From: Candidatus Pollutiaquabacter sp. | GTDB taxonomy: Bacteria; Bacteroidota; Bacteroidia; AKYH767-A; 2013-40CM-41-45 | Reading direction: 5' to 3' | NCBI GenBank assembly: GCA_903854075.1 | Contig: CAINVI010000186.1 | Span: 1 to 6,618 of the forward strand | Length of the DNA stretch: 6,618 nt | Part shown: positions 1 through 5,839 of the stretch, one piece after another | Layout: each line of letters opens with the position of its first letter | Position numbering within the stretch: position 1 is the first letter of the stretch | Program-made: the position numbers and the translations under genes | The notes under the pieces: model-generated | Databases searched by the model: none | Told to the model about the DNA's origin: nothing | Seen by the model: only the letters and a program-made list of their open reading frames with translations

Positions 1-153
1 ATTACCGGTTGCACGAAGCTTGCTTTGGTTGTACTGCAGAGTAATATCATAACCAATAATATTGGCTACTGTATCCACAGCGCGAATAGGCACGCATACA
101 CTGGTATCAAAGCATTCACCACTCAAAGAAACCACTTTATACGGCAGCGCGTT
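1..153 (-). other. Start of a cohesin-like domain, cut by the window edge
   Basis: This segment encodes residues about 553-603 of the Ig-repeat protein. The pattern of a first strand (VVSLSG), a short strand ending VCVPIRAV, then NIIGYDITLQYNQSKLRATG matches the opening strands of cohesin and related carbohydrate-binding-like sandwiches, where a 'VPV... GxxxTLxYDPxxL' run is typical. A Cys pair (566 and 572) brackets the second strand. Only about a third of a usual cohesin is visible, so the assignment is tentative. Confidence 0.5.
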
Positions 154-1809
154 AGGATCAATGATATTCACCACAACAGCCGATGAAGTTGTAACCGCTC
201 CTCTGTTGTCTGTGGCGCGTGCAGTAACGGTAGCCGTACCAATAACAGACGTCCATGCAAATGAATAGGGAGACGTATTATCTGTACCTACTAGTGAGCC
301 ATTCACAAAGAATCCTACACTTGAAACAGAGCCATCGGCGTCATTTGCACTGGCTGTGAAAGTAACTGTTGCGGGAAACGTGAAGTTAGCACCATTGGAA
401 GGAGCAGTTATTGAAACGGTAGGCGGCACGTTATTTACGACGCTAATCGTAACGGTGGCTGAAGTAGTTTGAGCACCTAAGTTATCCGTTGCACGAGCTG
501 TCAATGTATGGGACCCTAACGTAGCGGTATAACTGGCTGCATAAGGAGAAGTGTTATCGACCGACAACGAAACGCCGTCTACAAAAAATTCCACCTGTGC
601 AACTGAACCATTATCCGTTGCTGTAGCTGTGATAGAAACAACATCTCCTACAACAAAAGAAGAACTGTTAGCAGGAGCTGTAATTGAACAAGCTGGTGGT
701 GGATTACTGGCCACAGTAATGCTTACAGAAGCAGAAGTTGTTTGGGCACCCAAATTATCAGTCGCTCGAGCCGTAACTACACGAGTTCCGGCAACACCGG
801 TATAAGTAGCAGCATATGGAGCTGTGTTATCAACTCCAACTGATACACCATCAACAAAAAACTCTACAGAAGAAACACTACCATCAGCATCTGCAGCAGT
901 AGCCGTGATGGATATAGCCGCTCCGGTAATAAAACTTGAACCATTAGCAGGCGCAGTAATACTCACTGTTGGAGCCTGATTGGCTGCACCAACTGTACCT
1001 GTAAGAAATGTACGAGTGATTTCCGAGCCGGTAGGATTAGAAGAAACATAATTTTCCGTACCACCGGTTGGTGTACCTATCTGAACATTCAACACATAGT
1101 TAAGTACCCCGGTGGTAGTGAACTGACCAACGCAAACGATATTAGTGGTATCCAAACCGGTTACTCCGCCAAGCGCTGCGACTGAACCGTTACTGGTAGT
1201 GAACAATCCGCCAACCTGACTTGTACCATCGAACACTCCTAAATCACCATTTCCGGTACTGGCTATTCCAACAAAAGTTACGGAGGCAGGGGATCCTGCC
1301 AAGAGTCCGTCACGTGAATTTGTACCAGTAATCGGGAAGGTAATCGATGGATCGTTGTTGGCAAGGATCCCGTTTGCATTACCAAGAGAGCCATCAGAAT
1401 CTACGGATTTTCTAGAGGCGACTTTTCCTGCGCAACCTGCACCAACAGAAAACCAAGAGTCAATCATTGCAGTAAACTTTCTGATGTTCGTTGTGCTGAC
1501 TCCATTTGGAGAGGTAGAACCATAGTTCTCATCATTAAAGAATGACGTGCTGGATTGAATGGTCAGCGGGTGAGCCGCAACACCATATAGTGCCTGGAAA
1601 TTATATCCCGGCTTCATATCAACATAAACACGGTAGGTAACCGAACCGACAGGGAGATTTCCTGCAGCTGCAGCAGAATCCGCTGCATTAGACACGTAGT
1701 ACTTTTCAACTATTATATTTTCGAGTCCGTTTTGCGCCTTGGCCAATTTCACTGAAAGCAGTGAAATTAGCAACAGGCCATAAAACAGAACATGCATGAG
1801 GCGTTTCAT
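1..1809 (-). CDS. Secreted multidomain protein: shared N-terminal domain, three Big_7-like Ig repeats, cohesin-like domain (3' truncated)
   Basis: The reading frame is open from ATG at 1809 to the window edge: 603 residues, no stop. Residues 1-25 form a signal peptide (MKR start, hydrophobic core, AKA before Gln26). Residues 26 to about 275 match the N-terminal domain of the protein at 4483-5835 (TYRVYVD, DSWFSVG, GQFTTTG motifs). Three Ig-like repeats follow at about 280-371, 372-462 and 463-550, each with PxVSITAPANGSSF, a DxDGSVSSVEFFVDG-like core and ARATDNLGAQTTS; this fits Pfam Big_7. Residues about 557-603 (VCVPIRAV, then IGYDITLQYNQSKL) resemble the start of a cohesin fold. The rest, possibly with a T9SS sorting tail, is off the window. 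It follows the beta-helix gene by 36 nt, so co-transcription is likely. Met5 (1797) is an alternative start, but Met1 gives the better signal peptide. The likely role is adhesion or scaffolding at the cell surface; this is inferred from the domains only. Confidence 0.9.
   Translation of the reverse strand, partial: MKRLMHVLFYGLLLISLLSVKLAKAQNGLENIIVEKYYVSNAADSAAAAGNLPVGSVTYRVYVDMKPGYNFQALYGVAAHPLTIQSSTSFFNDENYGSTSPNGVSTTNIRKFTAMIDSWFSVGAGCAGKVASRKSVDSDGSLGNANGILANNDPSITFPITGTNSRDGLLAGSPASVTFVGIASTGNGDLGVFDGTSQVGGLFTTSNGSVAALGGVTGLDTTNIVCVGQFTTTGVLNYVLNVQIGTPTGGTENYVSSNPTGSEITRTFLTGTVGAANQAPTVSITAPANGSSFITGAAISITATAADADGSVSSVEFFVDGVSVGVDNTAPYAATYTGVAGTRVVTARATDNLGAQTTSASVSITVASNPPPACSITAPANSSSFVVGDVVSITATATDNGSVAQVEFFVDGVSLSVDNTSPYAASYTATLGSHTLTARATDNLGAQTTSATVTISVVNNVPPTVSITAPSNGANFTFPATVTFTASANDADGSVSSVGFFVNGSLVGTDNTSPYSFAWTSVIGTATVTARATDNRGAVTTSSAVVVNIIDPNALPYKVVSLSGECFDTSVCVPIRAVDTVANIIGYDITLQYNQSKLRATGN
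160..972 (-). repeat. Three tandem Ig-like (Big_7-type) coding repeats, about 91 aa each
   Basis: The units run approximately 972-697, 696-424 and 423-160 (92, 91 and 88 codons). Each begins with a Pro-rich linker and (V/C)SITAPxNG, contains a GSVxxVxFFV core (FFVDG in the first two, FFVNG in the third), then a DNT(A/S)PY motif and an ARATDN motif. The first two are nearly identical in protein over long blocks but differ widely in synonymous codons. The third is more divergent (FAWTSVIG, ARATDNRGAVTTSS). Such arrays act as spacers or adhesive stalks in exported proteins. Confidence 0.88.
985..1734 (-). other. Unassigned N-terminal domain, copy 1 (shared with the 4483-5835 protein)
   Basis: This segment encodes residues 26 to about 275 of the Ig/cohesin-like protein. 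By eye it aligns along its length with residues 22-280 of the T9SS-tailed protein. Matching blocks, in the same order, are IIVEKYYVS / VIVERFYVS, TYRVYVD in both, LYGVAAHPLTI / VYGDSNHPISI, a following FFN, DSWFSVG / DSWLTIG, DSDGS / DTDGS, GILANND / GLLTNND then PIT, and VGQFTTTGVL / IGQFTTAGAL. I do not recognise it as a named family. The many Gly, Asn, Thr and Val residues suggest a beta-sandwich. Confidence 0.7.
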
Positions 1810-1845
1810 TGTGTTAGTTTTTTATTTAATGAATTTAATGAGTGA
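1810..1845 (-). other. Short AT-rich intergenic leader with an 8-bp direct repeat
   Basis: These 36 nt separate the beta-helix gene stop from the next start. They hold two copies of ATTTAATG (plus strand 1824-1831 and 1833-1840), nine bases apart. I see no stem-loop, no purine-rich Shine-Dalgarno sequence and no convincing promoter. The short gap favours co-transcription with weak, AT-rich translation initiation of the kind common in Bacteroidota. Confidence 0.5.
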
Positions 1846-3534
1846 TTATTGGCAAGACTGATTGAACTTACCGAGCAATTGCAAAAAGTCAGAGTTATTG
1901 GTAATACCATCACTGTTCAAATCGGTAGGACAATCTTGAGAACCATTAACTGCACCAAGAATTTTCGCCTGCGCAAACTCAGACAACCAGTTTTTACCGG
2001 TAGGAGCAAAAGCACCACGGTAGTTAGCCGGTGTGAAGAACCCGTCAGAAGGAGGGGTTGGACAGCCCGTTACTGAAAGAGCAGGATTAGGAATTACATC
2101 TGCCTGCGTGGTTACACTGTTGGAAGAAGAATTCATCGCCCAGTTATACGTCATACCTGCAATTGAACTCGTGGCAATATTGAGGTCCGTCGTGAAAAAC
2201 TGTGCAGTATCAGAAGATACGATTGTACCTGCAGATGGAGCACCCGTGTTGAAATCCACACGGAATGGGAATGAAGTTCCGGCAAACGTATTACATTTTA
2301 CTTTTAAGGTTTGGCTTCCGTTACCACCGGTCACCGCCCAATTATGCCAAGCTTCTGAGCCTCCTGTGCGTGTTCCAACTGCTTTTAATACATTGAACCC
2401 ATAGCGGAAATTTGCAAATACACTATTATAAAATTCGCCTTCCGTGATTTCTTTAGCGCAAATTCCTGCAATAGACGTATTATCAACCGTACGAACCGAT
2501 TTAGCATTACCGATTACAGTAGTGTTATAAAATACAGGGCGTGAACGTGGTAAATTATTCGACTTCTGATCGTCGCCATCACACTCAAAACCGTTGTCAG
2601 CGTCAGCACTGGTTAAGGTATCATTCGTACTGGTCTTCAGTGCGAAGAGAAACTGACCTTTACCTCTCCAACCATCATCAAAATCGAAATTGTCATCATT
2701 CGAGAAAAGTGATGTGCAATACTTTAGATTGACAGTTCCGCCCCACATTTCGTAGCTATCATCTGCACAAGAGATAACTTCCACATGGTCAACTTGGGTA
2801 CCGCGACCTACAGAACCGAGTGAAAGCGCGTTAATCTCACCACCAACTTGAAGATTGGCACCGGCATGACGAATAGAAACGTAACGCAATATTCCGGAAT
2901 TGTCGTTATCATCAAAGGTTTCACCTGCCGTTAGATTCGCTCCGAATTGATCTTTTTTATTGGATGAAGCAAATCCTTCGAATGTACCCAAGCCATCAGC
3001 GACGCAAATACGTCCATCACCTACACCAGCCTGGAAAGGTCCGTTGTTAGCAAGCAACAGGTTGTTGGAAGCGCGACCGGCAATACAAACTCCTCCCCAT
3101 TTACCTTTATTATTGATGCCATAGGTGCCATCCAAAGGATCGGCTTCAGTCGTGAAAACAATTGGACAAGTTTCCGTTCCGCTAGCAAATATTTTTCCAT
3201 AACGCATAACGGTAAAGGCTACAGACGAATCGGCGGTTGAATAAGAACGACCTTTAATTAAGGTGCCGGGCTGAATGGTTACTACCTTGCCACTGTCGAT
3301 ATAAATCTTTTTGTCAAGAATATACGTCTTTGAGCAATCTAAAATAGTATTGGACGCGGTCAGTATACCATCATTGGCACCACCACTAGTTGCCAACGTA
3401 GACAAAAGAACGGTTGTACGAGAAGATACAGGTGGACAACCACATTGTTCGCCAAGATTTGTCTGTGCATTTACTTGAGTTGCTGTAGCAGTGGCGATAG
3501 CTGCAAGGGCAATCAAATTTTTAAGTGTTTTCAT
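1846..3534 (-). CDS. Secreted beta-helix-like protein with a C-terminal dockerin-like calcium loop
   Basis: This is a complete 562-aa protein. Residues 1-23 are a signal peptide (MKTLKNL, Ala/Thr core, VNA before Gln24). Residues about 60-480 show the pattern of a Bacteroidota secreted beta-helix-like family often annotated only as a hypothetical or T9SS protein. Marks are IYIDSGKVVTIQPGTLIKG (77-95), GKWGGVCIAGRA (144-155), LRYVSIRHAGA (216-226), INALSLGSVG (234-243), and the acidic turns CADDSYEMWGGTVN (256-269), NDDNFDFDDGW (279-289) and ECDGDD (317-322). GFFTPANYRGAF (498-509) is a further family signature. The tail (535-561) is CPTDLNSDGITNNSD plus a Leu-rich helix and a final Cys: one dockerin/EF-like loop with D538, N540, D542 and D549. 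There is no T9SS type A sorting tail. Substrate or partner is unknown; it leads the second transcription unit. Confidence 0.92.
   Translation of the reverse strand: MKTLKNLIALAAIATATATQVNAQTNLGEQCGCPPVSSRTTVLLSTLATSGGANDGILTASNTILDCSKTYILDKKIYIDSGKVVTIQPGTLIKGRSYSTADSSVAFTVMRYGKIFASGTETCPIVFTTEADPLDGTYGINNKGKWGGVCIAGRASNNLLLANNGPFQAGVGDGRICVADGLGTFEGFASSNKKDQFGANLTAGETFDDNDNSGILRYVSIRHAGANLQVGGEINALSLGSVGRGTQVDHVEVISCADDSYEMWGGTVNLKYCTSLFSNDDNFDFDDGWRGKGQFLFALKTSTNDTLTSADADNGFECDGDDQKSNNLPRSRPVFYNTTVIGNAKSVRTVDNTSIAGICAKEITEGEFYNSVFANFRYGFNVLKAVGTRTGGSEAWHNWAVTGGNGSQTLKVKCNTFAGTSFPFRVDFNTGAPSAGTIVSSDTAQFFTTDLNIATSSIAGMTYNWAMNSSSNSVTTQADVIPNPALSVTGCPTPPSDGFFTPANYRGAFAPTGKNWLSEFAQAKILGAVNGSQDCPTDLNSDGITNNSDFLQLLGKFNQSCQ
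1888..1923 (-). other. Dockerin-like calcium-binding loop (single)
   Basis: This encodes residues 538-549 of the beta-helix protein. Asp, Asn, Asp and Asp sit at loop positions 1, 3, 5 and 12, with Gly at 6, and the sequence FLQLLGKF follows as a short helix. Canonical dockerin I has two such loops; only one is visible here, bracketed by Cys535 and Cys561. I see no second copy just upstream. Single loops of this kind are frequent at the ends of Bacteroidota secreted proteins. Confidence 0.7.
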
Positions 3535-3568
3535 GTGATAAGGTGATTGGGTTAGTATTGGTTATTGT

Positions 3569-3598
3569 TTTCAGAATTGATTTTAATTTTTTCTGAAA
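3569..3598 (-). promoter_or_regulatory. 8-bp perfect leader hairpin upstream of the beta-helix gene
   Basis: TTTCAGAA (3569-3576) and TTCTGAAA (3591-3598) are perfect inverted repeats around a 14-nt AT-rich loop. The element ends 34 nt before the start codon, inside the predicted 5' untranslated region. It lacks a U-tract on either strand, so it is unlikely to be a terminator. It could stabilise the leader or bind a regulator; no function is established. Confidence 0.4.
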
Positions 3599-3635
3599 GC
3601 AAATGTGCAATGGCAACCTCACTAAATCACTATGT

Positions 3636-3667
3636 AAAACTTATGATTCGATTATCGAATTGTCAAT
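3636..3667 (-). promoter_or_regulatory. Candidate Bacteroidota-type promoter for the beta-helix/Ig-protein unit
   Basis: On the minus strand, ATTG (3667-3664) is followed after 20 nt by TAAGTTTT (3643-3636). The Bacteroidota housekeeping pattern is TTTG at -33 and TAnnTTTG at -7 with about 19 nt between; this is a 3/4 match plus a match at every fixed -7 base but the last. It predicts transcription starting near 3630 and a leader of about 95 nt. A sigma70-like TTGACA (3666-3661) overlaps the -33 element. This is prediction from pattern only. Confidence 0.38.
3646..3660. promoter_or_regulatory. Perfect 15-nt palindrome, candidate operator
   Basis: ATTCGAT-T-ATCGAAT (plus strand) has perfect 7-bp arms around one central base. 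It lies in the spacer between the candidate -33 and -7 elements, where a bound dimeric regulator would block polymerase. It is the longest perfect short-spaced palindrome I noticed in the gap. Confidence 0.45.
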
Positions 3668-3700
3668 TAAATAACAAGGGAATGAAAACGAAATGCAAAC

Positions 3701-3723
3701 AAAAATATGCAGCCCAGTGACTG
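3701..3723 (-). terminator. Weak candidate rho-independent terminator after the lipoprotein gene
   Basis: Reading the minus strand, CAGTC-ACTG-GGCTG (3723-3710) can form a 5-bp stem with one G-U pair and a 4-nt loop, followed by CATATTTTTG. It starts 15 nt past the lipoprotein stop codon, the right place to end the receptor unit. The stem is short, so termination may be partial. Confidence 0.33.
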
Positions 3724-3738
3724 AAAATGAAAATAGAG

Positions 3739-4470
3739 TCAATCTTTAACGCAACGAATGCTCATTCCATAGCCATCATAGGTGTAGGAACGAAATATCC
3801 GGGAGGATTTATAATCGATATAACGATACCATGACTCACCCTGTTGCTTGGCTGTAGCTGTCCACCAAAAACCGGCAAATGAAATACCTGAAGGTACACT
3901 GTAGCGACTATCAGGCAGGCGGCAACCACCCGCTAGTGCCGAAAATTTATAACTATCACTGGCCCAAACATTGTCGTAACGCACCCAAGCATTCAACCCT
4001 GCTTTTTTTAACTTATCTCCTTCATCAAATCCTCGCCAACCTGTTTGATTGGATTCGGAAGAAGATAACCCAATAAAACGTTCCAGATTTTGCCAATCCA
4101 AATCGGTAGCGATGTGCCAACCTGCAGGAGCTATTCCTCTCGGATCCGAAACAGCAGCTTTATTGTATAAAAGTCCGGGAGCAGCCGGATTATCCTGATA
4201 AACACAGCAATTCGCCTGTAGACTATTGGCCCATCCGGCAGAATCAGTGGAAAGGATAAATGCCATAGGATCTCCTGTATTGAAAGAACGTATTCTCAAA
4301 TTCTCTGCCATCCACCATTGACCACCAATCTTTACCGTTCTGTAAACATTACCTTCTGCGTCGGTAACCTGTCCCTGTTCAATTTCAGATACAGTAGTGT
4401 CGTCCTTGCAACCATAAAATGAAGCAATGATCAAGAAGAGTTTCCAAATTAGTTTTTTTCCAGCATTCAT
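3739..4470 (-). CDS. FISUMP-domain lipoprotein, probably surface exposed
   Basis: This is a complete 243-aa protein. Residues 1-20 are a signal sequence (MNAGKK, then a hydrophobic stretch) ending in SFYG before Cys21, a relaxed lipobox, so the mature protein is probably lipidated. Cys is followed by Lys-Asp-Asp, which fits the K-(D/E)2 lipoprotein export signal described in Capnocytophaga and predicts display on the outer face of the outer membrane. Residues about 33-243 form a Fibrobacter succinogenes major paralogous (FISUMP, TIGR02145 / Pfam Fib_succ_major) domain: VYRTVKIGGQWWMAENLR (43-59), APAGWHIATDLDW (114-126), FSALAGGCRL (176-185), GFWWTATA (200-207) and the closing SIRCVKD. Its molecular role is not known. 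It begins 12 nt after the T9SS-tailed gene with no clear ribosome binding site, so translation is probably coupled, and it closes the receptor unit. Confidence 0.92.
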   Translation of the reverse strand: MNAGKKLIWKLFLIIASFYGCKDDTTVSEIEQGQVTDAEGNVYRTVKIGGQWWMAENLRIRSFNTGDPMAFILSTDSAGWANSLQANCCVYQDNPAAPGLLYNKAAVSDPRGIAPAGWHIATDLDWQNLERFIGLSSSESNQTGWRGFDEGDKLKKAGLNAWVRYDNVWASDSYKFSALAGGCRLPDSRYSVPSGISFAGFWWTATAKQQGESWYRYIDYKSSRIFRSYTYDGYGMSIRCVKD

Positions 4471-4482
4471 AACGTTGTGGAT

Positions 4483-5835
4483 TTACTCTTTTATGATTAA
4501 CCGATTATTCACTGAAGAACCAGTAATTATTTGCAACCAATAGGATCCGGATGCCAAGCCTAGCATCGGAATATCTATGATATTGCCTTCTAGAGTAGAC
4601 GCTGGATCACTTTCATACACCAAACCGCCATTTATGGAGAAAATACGAAGAGAAGAATCATCGTTCAGCGGCAAAATAAACTCAATAGTAAGTTTGTCTT
4701 TTACAGGCACCGGGAATACACGAAACACATCTTCTAGTTTTCTGCCAAAATTCAAATCAGGACAAACAATGGACAAGTCACGGTCATTACAATAACCGGG
4801 ATAACAACATAAAGTGGGCAAATTGTAATTAGCATCGGGATTAAAATTACAAGCCATAGTGTCCATACAGCCAAATACAATTAATGTACGGCAAGAATCT
4901 TCGCTCTCACAACTATAGGACGATGAATACTCCAGATAATTAGGATCAAGACATCCACAAACCGGAGGATATGTTAGCGAAGGGCACAAACGCAACGTAT
5001 CGGAGTTTATCTCACCAGCGCCAAATTCAGAAACATACTTCACCTCGATTGGAAAAGGAGTTCCTGGCTGTTCAACGATTAGATTTAACTTAAAGGATAA
5101 AGCGCCGGCTGTAGTAAATTGGCCAATCAGCACATGATTCGTTTGAGGATTTTTTCCAGCAACTCCAATTGAATTGGCTAAAAACGCACTGGTACTTATG
5201 AATGAATTTCCGGCAACCAACGAACCAAAAATAGTAGAATCATTGCCGCTTACCGGATCAACTATGCCATCAGAATAAAACGAATTAGCGGCTACTGCCA
5301 TTGTATCATTGCCATCAGCTACCGTAATCGGAATGCCTGCAGTGCTGTCATTGTTAGTCAATAATCCTGTACTAATGCCGGCACTACCGCCGTCATTATT
5401 TGCACCACCTACAAATGATCCATCCGTATCGTCACTTTTCAGAAGACCAAAATATGTTTTAGTTGAATTACGGGTAAGCTGACCGATAGTCAACCATGAA
5501 TCTAACGCCACCGTGTTTTCTCCATAACGAGCTTTACTTAAATCTTTACCGAAAGTCTGGCCATCGGTAAGGTGATTAAAAAATGGCGCAGTGGAGTTAA
5601 TTGATATCGGATGATTGCTGTCGCCATACACTCGCTTAATTCTTGACCCCTGATTCAAGTCCACATAAACTCGGTAGGTGGTAGTTCCCGGTGCTATGCC
5701 ACCTCCGATCGTATCTGTAGCATCATTAGCATCAGAAACATAAAAACGCTCTACAATAACCCCCTCTACCTGCCCCAGACACGGCACAGTAAGAATAAGA
5801 GAAACGAATAACCAAAACAAAACAATCCTCCACAT
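4483..5835 (-). CDS. T9SS-secreted protein: shared N-terminal domain, Cys-rich module, type A sorting tail
   Basis: This is a complete 450-aa protein. Residues 1-21 are a signal peptide (MWR, hydrophobic core, PCLG before Gln22). Cys19 is not a lipobox, because Pro precedes it. Residues 22 to about 280 are the same unassigned domain as in the protein at 1-1809. Residues 284-365 are Cys-rich, with two degenerate copies of a common Bacteroidota GCxDPxAxNYxPxA module: CGCLDPNYLEY (293-303) and FGCMDTMACNFNPDANY (321-337). Residues 370-450 are a T9SS type A C-terminal sorting domain: FRVFPVPVKDKLTIEF, then LRIFSINGGLVYE, then LASGSYWLQI and a final RLIIKE. This tail directs export across the outer membrane and attachment or release. 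The ATG lies 4 nt after the TonB receptor stop, so the two are very likely co-transcribed and translationally coupled. The function may be to assist the receptor or act as a surface adhesin; this is inference. Confidence 0.93.
   Translation of the reverse strand: MWRIVLFWLFVSLILTVPCLGQVEGVIVERFYVSDANDATDTIGGGIAPGTTTYRVYVDLNQGSRIKRVYGDSNHPISINSTAPFFNHLTDGQTFGKDLSKARYGENTVALDSWLTIGQLTRNSTKTYFGLLKSDDTDGSFVGGANNDGGSAGISTGLLTNNDSTAGIPITVADGNDTMAVAANSFYSDGIVDPVSGNDSTIFGSLVAGNSFISTSAFLANSIGVAGKNPQTNHVLIGQFTTAGALSFKLNLIVEQPGTPFPIEVKYVSEFGAGEINSDTLRLCPSLTYPPVCGCLDPNYLEYSSSYSCESEDSCRTLIVFGCMDTMACNFNPDANYNLPTLCCYPGYCNDRDLSIVCPDLNFGRKLEDVFRVFPVPVKDKLTIEFILPLNDDSSLRIFSINGGLVYESDPASTLEGNIIDIPMLGLASGSYWLQIITGSSVNNRLIIKE
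4486..4728 (-). other. T9SS type A C-terminal sorting domain
   Basis: The final 81 residues match the Por secretion tail pattern (TIGR04183 / Pfam Por_Secre_tail): a VFPVPVKDKLTIE opening in place of the usual YPNPxxxxLxI, a central IFSINGG turn, a GSYWLQI strand near the end, and a short basic terminus. In the family this segment is recognised by the type IX translocon and usually removed by a sortase-like protease. Confidence 0.9.
4741..4986 (-). other. Cys-rich GCxDP-type module
   Basis: This encodes residues 284-365 of the T9SS-tailed protein. There are 13 Cys in about 82 residues, almost all of the Cys in the mature protein. Two units begin with GC(L/M)D; the second, GCMDTMACNFNPDANY, is close to the widespread Bacteroidota GCTDxxACNYDPxA repeat, and the first is eroded. 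The likely state is a disulfide-stapled extracellular linker. Confidence 0.75.
4996..5772 (-). other. Unassigned N-terminal domain, copy 2 (shared with the 1-1809 protein)
   Basis: This encodes residues 22 to about 280 of the T9SS-tailed protein. It has the same ordered motifs as copy 1: VERFYVSDA, TTYRVYVD, VYGDSNHPISI, FFN, DSWLTIG, DTDGS, GLLTNND with PIT, and IGQFTTAGAL. The most variable part is the central Gly/Asn/Ser-rich stretch (about residues 150-240). Confidence 0.7.
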
Positions 5836-5839
5836 GACA

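Noticed and set aside
62..805. Plus-strand open frames of 68 and 84 codons
   Set aside because: They are antisense to the Ig-repeat array and reflect its Thr/Ala/Val-rich codons.
2033..2404. A 123-codon plus-strand open frame
   Set aside because: It lies wholly antisense to the well-supported beta-helix gene, has no recognisable domain or signal, and is explained by codon bias of the opposite strand.
3569..3598. The 8-bp inverted repeat as a rho-independent terminator
   Set aside because: The stem is AT-rich and neither strand has a U-tract directly after it.
3638..3666. TTGACA with a 17-nt spacer and TAAGTT as an E. coli-type sigma70 promoter
   Set aside because: Bacteroidota polymerase uses a different consensus and the -10 match is poor; I kept the Bacteroidota-pattern reading instead.
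5779..5781. Cys19 of the T9SS-tailed protein as a lipobox Cys
   Set aside because: Pro at -1 is not accepted in lipoboxes; cleavage after Gly21 before Gln22 and the T9SS tail fit a type I signal peptide.
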